Below, one piece after another: positions 7,755 to 14,700 of a DNA stretch of 17,822 bases. A program made the translations under genes and the position numbers. The notes under the pieces were generated by a model, which saw only the letters and a program-made list of their open reading frames with translations, ran no database searches and was not told the DNA's origin. Origin of the DNA: CAYHZL01 sp964361075 (lineage in GTDB: Bacteria; Bacteroidota; Ignavibacteria; UBA10030; UBA8401). The DNA is taken from NCBI GenBank assembly GCA_964361075.1, contig CAYHZL010000057.1, forward strand, positions 1 through 17,822, given 5' to 3'. The stretch's first letter is position 1, and each line of letters begins with the position of its first letter.

Positions 7755-9182
7755 ATGGAAGAACATGATCTGAAAGTTTTAAACAATGCCGAGCAGTCGG
7801 AATCGTTTCGTGATTCGCTCGGCATTGTCAATAAAGAAGGGGCGCGAAAGTGGGTGTATCCGAAAGAGCCGAAGGGACGTTATACTACTGCTCGAAATTT
7901 TATGAGTGGTTTTTTGCTGTTCATCTTGTTCTGCACTCCGTTTATGAAAATAGATGGGCATCCTGTTATGTTGTTCAACATAATCGAACGAAAATTTATT
8001 TTGTTCGGTATGGTGTTTGGTCCACATGATTTTTATTTGCTCGGTCTTGCAACAATTACTACCGTTGTTTTTATTTTTCTATTCACCGTTGCGTTCGGTC
8101 GTTTGTTCTGCGGTTGGATTTGTCCGCAAACAGTGTTTATGGAATCTGTCTTCCGTAAAATTGATTATTGGATTGAAGGAAATGAAAAAGAACAGCGACG
8201 CTTGAACGAATCCGTGTGGACAGGTGAAAAAGTGCGAAAGAAATTTGCGAAGTATGTGATTTATTTCTTCTTCTCGTTTTTAATTTCCAATATGCTGCTC
8301 GCGTGGATTATTGGCGTAGATGATTTACACCATATCATCACTGATTCTGTTGCAGAACATGTTACCGGTTTTGTTGCGATTGTTATTTTCACGCTCATCT
8401 TCTACGGCATTTTTATATGGTTCAGAGAGCAAGCATGCATTCTTGTCTGTCCCTATGGAAGATTGCAAGGCGTACTGCTTGACCAAAATTCTATTATCAT
8501 TGCGTATGATTATCTTCGCGGTGAACCGCGTGGAAAAATTCGCAAGAAGGAAACGCGCACGAATGGTGACTGTGTAGAGTGCAACCAGTGTGTTGAAGTG
8601 TGTCCGACCGGCATTGATATTCGCAACGGAACGCAATTGGAATGTGTGAATTGCACCGCGTGTATTGATGCGTGTGATTATGTGATGGAAAAAATCAATA
8701 AGCCGCGCGGCTTGATTCGGTATGATTCCGCGAACGGCATTAAAAATAAAACCGGTTTTATTATTACGCCGCGCGTTATTGGTTATTCGATTGTGCTGAC
8801 AGTGCTGCTTGTTCTTGTTACTTATTTATTTGTAACGCGGAAAGATGTTGATGTAACGGTTTTGCGAACGCCGGGCATGTTCTTCCAAGAGCAGCCGGAT
8901 GGCAGAGTGAGCAATATTTACGATATTAAAGCATTGAATAAAACTTTTCACGCGATGCCGCTTTCGATGAAGTTAGAAAATATCGGCGGTGAAATAAAAA
9001 TTATCGGTGTGGATTTAAATCCACAACCGCAGGAAGTTGCTGCGACAAAGTTTTTTGTTTTGTTAACGAGAGAGAAGATTGCTTCAATGAATACGCCGAT
9101 TGTTATTGGTGTATACGCAGGAGACAAATTGATAAATACCATTACCACTTCATTTTTAGGACCAGTTCAGAGAAAGAAGTAG
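7755..9182 (+). CDS. ccoG: CcoG/RdxA/FixG, polyferredoxin-like cbb3 assembly protein
   Basis: This is a membrane-bound iron-sulfur protein; CcoG is reported to reduce Cu(II) to Cu(I) for oxidase maturation in model species. It has transmembrane helices at about 50-63, 94-114, 167-188, 205-222 and 340-361. The membrane Cys motifs are C119xxxC123P and C228xxxC232PYG. Two [4Fe-4S] sets follow: C273/C276/C279/C283P and C297/C300/C303/C307. After the last helix is a periplasmic Ig-like FixG C-terminal domain (about 365-475). The 475-residue length is normal. The purine-rich GGGAGAGAAGG (7730-7740) is 14 nt upstream, rather far for a ribosome site, but the N-terminus (SFRDSLGIVNKEGARKWVYP) matches the family. 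The gap after ccoP is 40 nt. Confidence 0.96.
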   Translation: MEEHDLKVLNNAEQSESFRDSLGIVNKEGARKWVYPKEPKGRYTTARNFMSGFLLFILFCTPFMKIDGHPVMLFNIIERKFILFGMVFGPHDFYLLGLATITTVVFIFLFTVAFGRLFCGWICPQTVFMESVFRKIDYWIEGNEKEQRRLNESVWTGEKVRKKFAKYVIYFFFSFLISNMLLAWIIGVDDLHHIITDSVAEHVTGFVAIVIFTLIFYGIFIWFREQACILVCPYGRLQGVLLDQNSIIIAYDYLRGEPRGKIRKKETRTNGDCVECNQCVEVCPTGIDIRNGTQLECVNCTACIDACDYVMEKINKPRGLIRYDSANGIKNKTGFIITPRVIGYSIVLTVLLVLVTYLFVTRKDVDVTVLRTPGMFFQEQPDGRVSNIYDIKALNKTFHAMPLSMKLENIGGEIKIIGVDLNPQPQEVAATKFFVLLTREKIASMNTPIVIGVYAGDKLINTITTSFLGPVQRKK

Positions 9183-9189
9183 CCACATC

Positions 9190-9639
9190 ATGAAAATTAA
9201 ATTTAATTGGGGATTCGGTATTGCAGTCACATACATCGTTTTTGTTATCATCACTCTCATTATGGTTTCTATTTCCATGTCGAAAGAAAGTGATTTGGTA
9301 ACGGATAATTACTATGAAAAAGAAATAAAATATCAAGATCACATCAATACGCTCAACCAGACGAATGCGCTGGAAGGAAAAGTTGCGATTCTCTTGTCAT
9401 CAGAAAAAGTTTCCATCGCGTTTCCGGCAATCACCAATTTCAAAAATCTTTCCGGACAAATTTTATTCTATCGCCCTTCAAATAAACGCCGAGATTTTAA
9501 TGTGCCGCTACGCGTTGATTCAACCGGTATGCAGTGTATCGAAACTTCAAAATTAGAAAAAGGATATTGGAAGGTGCAGGTTTCGTGGAAGATGAACAAT
9601 CTTGATTATTACAACGAACAAGCGATCATTGTTCAGTAA
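9190..9639 (+). CDS. ccoH: CcoH/FixH family protein
   Basis: This 149-residue protein has one N-terminal transmembrane helix (about 7-29) starting MKIKFNWGFGIA, the conserved YYEKEIKYQDHI stretch just after the membrane, and a periplasmic beta-rich domain ending in GYWKVQVSW. That matches FixH, which interacts with the assembling oxidase in proteobacteria. It begins only 7 nt after ccoG, so it is cotranscribed. The last base of its stop codon coincides with the first base of the inverted-repeat element downstream. Confidence 0.9.
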   Translation: MKIKFNWGFGIAVTYIVFVIITLIMVSISMSKESDLVTDNYYEKEIKYQDHINTLNQTNALEGKVAILLSSEKVSIAFPAITNFKNLSGQILFYRPSNKRRDFNVPLRVDSTGMQCIETSKLEKGYWKVQVSWKMNNLDYYNEQAIIVQ

Positions 9640-9753
9640 CTGATGTTACGCAAAATGTATTTCTGTCGCAAATGATGCCATGACTTATCTGATAAATGTG
9701 TGGCGTCCGCCGCGGCGAATCATTAAAAAAATTTTATTTTATGTAACTTCAGT
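9639..9753. repeat. Inverted-repeat element of the ACTGAAGTTAC family
   Basis: ACTGATGTTAC (9639-9649) and GTAACTTCAGT (9743-9753) are reverse complements with one mismatch, and pairing extends inward to AAAAT/ATTTT. The termini match those of the element at 1358-1480, but the interior is different. It carries CGCCGCGGCGAATCA (9708-9722), also present inside the MITE at 4264-4278. It fills the gap between ccoH and the TauE/SafE gene. Confidence 0.6.
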
Positions 9754-9768
9754 CAATAACTATTTGTT

Positions 9769-10476
9769 ATGGAATTTTTTATTACGGCGCTCAGTATCGG
9801 TCTTTTCGGAAGTTTTCATTGTGTTGGCATGTGCGGACCTATTGCGCTTGCTCTACCGGTGCACACACCTTCTCCATGGAAATATTTTCTCAGCAGAATA
9901 CTGTATAATCTCGGCAGGGTTGCAACGTATATGTGGCTTGGCGCGTTGATGGGATTTGTTGGACAACGGGTGATGTTAGCAGGAGTGCAACAAAATCTTT
10001 CCATTCTGATTGGTGTTCTTATTCTTCTTGGTGTTGTACTTCCGAAAAAAATAACTTCTCGTCTTGAAAACTTTTCTCTTCTTGGAAAAATGTACTCAGT
10101 TGTCCGCAGTGGTATCTCAAATCTTTTTCAACAGCGTACGTTGGGTTCATTATTTATTATTGGAATGGTGAACGGACTTCTGCCGTGTGGTTTTGTTTAT
10201 GTAGCGCTCGCCGGAGCTGCAACAACCGGTGATGCTCTGCGTGGCGCGACATTTCTTCTCGGTTTTGGTCTGGGTACAATTCCTCTGATGTTTGCGGTGT
10301 CATATTACGGGAAAATGATAACGCTGAATGTGCGTGCAAAAATTTCAAAACTCATTCCTCTGTTTACGGTGTTGCTTGCTCTGTTATTTATTTTACGCGG
10401 ATTGAATTTGGGAATTCCTTATGTCAGTCCCAAATTGGATACGGGGAAAGTTCAGCAGGATGTGATGTGCCATTAA
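9769..10476 (+). CDS. TauE/SafE (UreH/DsbD-like) membrane protein of the cbb3 cluster
   Basis: This 235-residue integral membrane protein has about six hydrophobic segments and two conserved half-motifs, FHCVGMCGP (16-24) and GLLPCGFVY (136-144), as in the DsbD_2/UreH-like proteins often annotated as sulfite exporter TauE/SafE. These genes commonly sit at the end of cco clusters in Bacteroidota relatives, so a role in copper handling or thiol/cytochrome maturation is inferred rather than sulfite export. The paired cysteines C18/C22 and C140 could bind metal or take part in thiol transfer. The C-terminus ends in MCH. No Shine-Dalgarno is visible. A repeat element separates it from ccoH, so it may be transcribed by read-through. 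Confidence 0.85.
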   Translation: MEFFITALSIGLFGSFHCVGMCGPIALALPVHTPSPWKYFLSRILYNLGRVATYMWLGALMGFVGQRVMLAGVQQNLSILIGVLILLGVVLPKKITSRLENFSLLGKMYSVVRSGISNLFQQRTLGSLFIIGMVNGLLPCGFVYVALAGAATTGDALRGATFLLGFGLGTIPLMFAVSYYGKMITLNVRAKISKLIPLFTVLLALLFILRGLNLGIPYVSPKLDTGKVQQDVMCH

Positions 10477-10527
10477 CTTTATAACTTTGACAATGTCATG
10501 ATTTCATACTGAGATTTTCATTTATTC

Positions 10528-10759
10528 AATTACTTGTAACAACTCACAAAAAATATTAGCCATATATTTACTGGTTTTTTTGAAAAAAATTATTTTAATG
10601 TAGAAAAACATTAACCACGGATTGTACGGAAGAAACACAGATAAACACTGAAAAAAATATTATCCGTGAAAATCCGTGATATTTCTGTGTTATCCGTGGT
10701 GAATAAATAAATAGAAAATCACTTGTAATCTGTATTGTGCTGAGTTGTTACAATCTCTT
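10528..10759. mobile_element. Second MITE copy (IS66-like ends), overlapping the 3' end of the GNAT gene
   Basis: The termini GTAACAACTCAC (10536-10547) and CTGAGTTGTTAC (10740-10751) match as inverted repeats at 11 of 12 positions. Flanking octamers AATTACTT (10528-10535) and AATCTCTT (10752-10759) agree at 6 of 8, a plausible decayed duplication. On the - strand its first 40 nt from 10751 match the MITE at 4181-4220 with four differences, and the distal half also aligns. The internal stem is CCACGGAT (10615-10622) with ATCCGTGG (10692-10699), and AACACAGA (10634-10641) with TCTGTGTT (10684-10691). It occupies nearly all of the gap between the TauE/SafE gene and the GNAT gene. Confidence 0.75.
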
Positions 10760-11231
10760 TCAGCATCCAAATTGCGCAGCCGAAGTGTCCGCTGTTGCCA
10801 AGGGAATGTGAAAGGGAAGTGAATCCCAATTGCTCGTACACGCTCACGGCTCGCGCTAACTCCGGCATGGTTTCTAAATATATTTTTTTGTATCCCTGCT
10901 GTTGTGCAAACTCTACACATGTATTGATCAATGCTTTCCCCAATCCCTTTCCTCGTGCGTCCGGCAGAATGTACATTTTTACTAATTCGCATGTATCATT
11001 TGGCAAACCATCAGTCGGGTAAATGCCTGCACCGCCGACGATGCGTCCATCAATCATACAGATGTAGTACATACTTTTCGGAACAGAAAAGAGTTCACTC
11101 AAGCGATCTGTGCTTTCATCAAAAAAAACAGTGCCGGGTTTATTGGCTTTAAACTCCGTTAATGTGTCTCTGATAATTTTTGCAATGAAAGGATTATCTT
11201 CTTTTTGTATTGTTCGTATTTCACTATTCAT
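10719..11231 (-). CDS. GNAT-family N-acetyltransferase
   Basis: This 170-residue protein is a GCN5-related acetyltransferase; the acetyl acceptor cannot be told from sequence. The acetyl-CoA motif A is clear at about 83-101 (LVKMYILPDARGKGLGKAL, with R93-G-K-G-L-G98), preceded by the VGGAGIYP strand and followed by IYLETMPELARAVSVYEQLGF (motif B region). The fold should end near residue 158 (AIWMLKEI). Residues 161-170 (VTTQHNTDYK) and the stop codon are encoded by the terminal 30-odd bases of the inserted MITE, whose terminus begins exactly at the V161 codon. The gene stands alone on the - strand, divergent from the downstream FN3 locus only by repeat-rich spacer. Confidence 0.92.
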   Translation of the reverse strand: MNSEIRTIQKEDNPFIAKIIRDTLTEFKANKPGTVFFDESTDRLSELFSVPKSMYYICMIDGRIVGGAGIYPTDGLPNDTCELVKMYILPDARGKGLGKALINTCVEFAQQQGYKKIYLETMPELARAVSVYEQLGFTSLSHSLGNSGHFGCAIWMLKEIVTTQHNTDYK

Positions 11232-11288
11232 ACGTAATGCTGCAATATTGTTGTGTAATTATTTCTAAAGTGTGCATCGTATTATTTT

Positions 11289-11453
11289 AGGACGGTTCCA
11301 AAAATTAAGTTTTTTTCGCCACAAAGACACAAAGGCGCAAAGAAAAATAGTATAAACAAATGGTAATAAACATTCCAAAGGAATCCCTTCGGGACTTTGC
11401 GTCTTAGCGACTTTGCGGTAAAATTTCTTTTTTTGAATTTTTAGAACTGCCCT
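11289..11453. repeat. Inverted-repeat element with nested arms
   Basis: The outer arms AGGACGGTTCCAAAAATT (11289-11306) and AATTTTTAGAACTGCCCT (11436-11453) are reverse complements at 15 of 18 positions. The inner arms are CGCCACAAAGACACAAAG (from 11317) and CTTTGCGTCTTAGCGACTTT (from 11395). Small inner palindromes are ATTCCAAAGGAAT (11372-11384) and CCCTTCGGG (11385-11393). No flanking duplication is recognised. It fills the gap between the GNAT gene and the small ORF/FN3 gene and may act as a terminator for the FN3 transcript. Confidence 0.65.
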
Positions 11454-11462
11454 TTACAAATT

Positions 11463-11708
11463 TCATTTCGTGAAAAGAAATACCGCAGCAATTGTAAATA
11501 AAAAAGGAGGGAATGTCAAGGTCTTGCTATAGGCAAGGAGTGAAAGTTGTATGTTGATTCGTTTGATTCCGAAACTTGGTTGCCGCTGCGGTTGTTGGTG
11601 CTGATGAATACGTTGTAGAGATGCATCAACGGGATTTTTAAAATTAAATTGCCAATATCCAGAGAACACGAAAAAAATAATGACTGCTATGTTTACATAT
11701 CGCTGCAT
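11463..11708 (-). CDS. Small hypothetical ORF coupled to the FN3 gene (doubtful)
   Basis: This is an 81-codon ORF whose ATG overlaps the stop of the large upstream gene as TGATG, suitable for termination-reinitiation. The product has a hydrophobic N-terminus (YVNIAVIIFFVFSGYW), a His/Gln-rich middle (HQHQQPQRQ) and a hydrophobic C-terminus (FPPFLFTIAAVFLF). I recognise no family, and the composition does not look strongly protein-like. It could be a genuine small membrane protein, a decayed gene, or a chance ORF in repeat-derived sequence. Confidence 0.3.
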   Translation of the reverse strand: MQRYVNIAVIIFFVFSGYWQFNFKNPVDASLQRIHQHQQPQRQPSFGIKRINIQLSLLAYSKTLTFPPFLFTIAAVFLFTK

Positions 11709-14700
11709 CACTTTAGCAATAACATTTTTTTCAATTGTATAAATGGATTTTGTTTATCAGTTTTCTGTGCAACTATTCTGTAGAAATATACTCCCGCCGA
11801 CATATTTTCAGCGCGCCATTGTACGTGATAGTAACCAGCCGAGAGATCTTCATTAACAATAGTTGCAGCAACTCTGCCCAATATATCGTACACCGTTACT
11901 GTTACCAGAGCTTGTTCGGCAAGGGCAAAAGAAATTGTTGTTGAAGGATTGAACGGGTTTGGAAAATTTTGCTGTAAGGCAAAAGTTTTTGGAAGATCAT
12001 CACTCTCGCGTTGAACACCAAGAGTCGTTGATGTTTTAAAATTCCAAATTTCTGAAAAAAGACTGACGCCGCCGGAATTTATAGAACGAACGCGCCAATA
12101 ATATCTCGTTTCAGCCCGCAGCGGTGAAAGAGCCATCGTTGTGTCGGTCAATGTTGAATCCTCGAACACAATAGTTTTAAATGGCGAATCGTCTGAGACT
12201 TGAACATGGTATGATTGCGCATGGAGTGCCGGATTCCACTTAAGCGCCAATGTGTTTGGTTCGTTTCCTGCGGCGTTCATCGGAAAAACCAGCGAAGGAA
12301 CATTTGGCACTGCCATCATAGTTGTAAAATTCCAAATTGTTGAAAACGCACTGAAACCGGAATTGTTTCTTCCGCGAACCCGCCAATAGTATTTGGTTTC
12401 ATTTTTCAAATTAGAAATTGTAACGGACGTGTCTGCATGAGAAGAATCTTCAAATACAGTTGTTCCAAAAGGAGAATCTAATGCAAGTTGAATATGATAT
12501 ACCGTTGAGCCGGGTGATGAATTCCAGCACAGTAAAGTTTTTGTCGGCTGATTGGTTAAAGCACTTGCGGGCGAAAAGAGCAACGGAATTTCCGGAGGCT
12601 GCATCATCGTCGTAAAATTCCATACTTCGCTGAATGAACTACTGCCGCCGATATTACGTGCGCTCACTCTCCAATAATATTTTGTATTGTAGAGAAGATT
12701 TGATAATTGATACAATGTATCTGTCAGTGTCGAATCGTCATACACCTTCACGTCGAACGGTGAATCAGTTGCAACTTGAATACTATATGCAGTTGCATTC
12801 GCAATCGGTTTCCAATGAAGAGTGGCATTGGTTGGTCTATTGACAGACGCACTACTCGGTGAAATAAGTGTTGGTGTAATGGGTGCGCCAATGGTTGTTG
12901 TAAAACTCCATACATCGGAGTACGCACTCGTGCCGGCAACGTTCGCTGCTTGTATTCTCCAATAGTAATGAGTGTTATTTTTTAATCCGACTACTTGGCG
13001 CGATGTGTCTGCAATAGTAGAATCTTCATGCACCACAACTTTGAATGGAGAATCTGTTGAAACTTGCAGACGATAACTTGTTGCATTAGAAACCGCATTC
13101 CAGCGGAGCGAAGTAATAACCGGCTGATTAATTGATGAACTTGGCGGCAATGCCAAAACAGGAATTTCTGGAAGTTTCATTGCTGTTCTAAAACTCCATA
13201 CATCAGAAAATCCTTGCGACCCGTTGCTATTCTTAGAACGCACTCTCCAATAATATGTTGTGTTATAATTTAAAGATCCAACAAAGCGGGAAGTATCAGC
13301 GATGAGCGAATCGTTGTACATCAATGTATGAAAAGGAGAATCTGTTGAAACTTGCAGATGGTAACTTGTTGCTTTAGAAACCGCATTCCATCGCAGCGAA
13401 GTAAGAAGCGGCTGATTGATTGATGAACTTGTTGGCGACACCAATACAGGAACTCCAGGAAAATCGGCAGTAGTGTTAAAACTCCACACATCAGAAAATC
13501 CTTTCGACCCGTTGATATTTTTAGCGCGCACTCTCCAATAATACGTTGTGTTATAATGTAATACTCCGACAAGACGGGAAGTATCAGCAATGAGCGAATC
13601 GTTATAGACCAATGTTTGAAAAGGTGAATCTGTTGAAACTTGAAGATGATATTCAGATGCAAATTCAACACTCTTCCATTTCAACGTAATGAGTACAGGA
13701 TTATTACTTGTGCCGCTTTGTGGCGATGCTTGCAGAGGAATTTCCGGAGCCATCACGATTGTTGTAAATTTCCACGAAACTGAAAATGAACTCTGATTCG
13801 AAAGTGATAAAGCCCGGACTCTCCAATAATACACGACATTGTTTTGTAATCCTGAAAGTTGTATTGAAGTAGAAGGATATGTTGAATCATTCATTACGCT
13901 TTGTGTGAAATTAGAATCTTTGGCAATTTGCAAATGATATTTTGTCGCTCCTAATGATGCATTCCAACTTAACAGCGATGCAACTGGTTGAGAGACTGCA
14001 CCATGTAATGGTTGGATATGAATCGGAGTTCCAATCGCTGTTGTTAATTTCCAAATGGAAGAATTGGCGCTCGTTCCTTTTACATTCTTCGCATTCACTC
14101 GCCAATAATACGTTGTATTGTTCAAGAGCGAATTTATTGAAACAGGTGACGTTGTGATACTGGAATCAGAATAAACAATTGATGCAAAAAGTGTATCAGT
14201 TGAAACTTGTACACGATACGTTAGTGCGCCGGGCGATGCTTGCCAGCTAAACAATGTTGGTGTTGGCTGCATGAGAGAATTATTTGAAGGCAAGAGTAAA
14301 ACCGGTGTAGCCGGTATTGCCTGTGCAAGTGAAAAACTTCGTGATGCAGAAAATGAACTTGAGCCGCCAAGATTCTTTGCTGCTACGCGCCAATAATATG
14401 TAAGGTTGAGCGCTAATGGACCAATTTGTTTTGAAGTTGTGCTGATTGTAGAATCATCAAAAACCAGAACAGAAAATAGTGTGTCGGTGGCGACTTGCAA
14501 TCTATATGATGTTGCCGATAACGATGCTTGCCAGCTTAATGTATTCGTTGCAGAAAGATTTGCGGTACCGTTCGCCGGCAACAACAACACAGGACTTACA
14601 GGAGCGGGATCGACAGTCGTAAAATTTGAAATAGAAGAAAACGGACTTTCGCTATTGGCATATCGAGCCGCGATGCGCCAGTAATATTTTGTTGTATTCG

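Noticed and set aside
9680..9949. Plus-strand ORF overlapping the TauE/SafE gene start
   Set aside because: It is out of frame with the clear membrane protein and shows no motif; it starts within a repeat.
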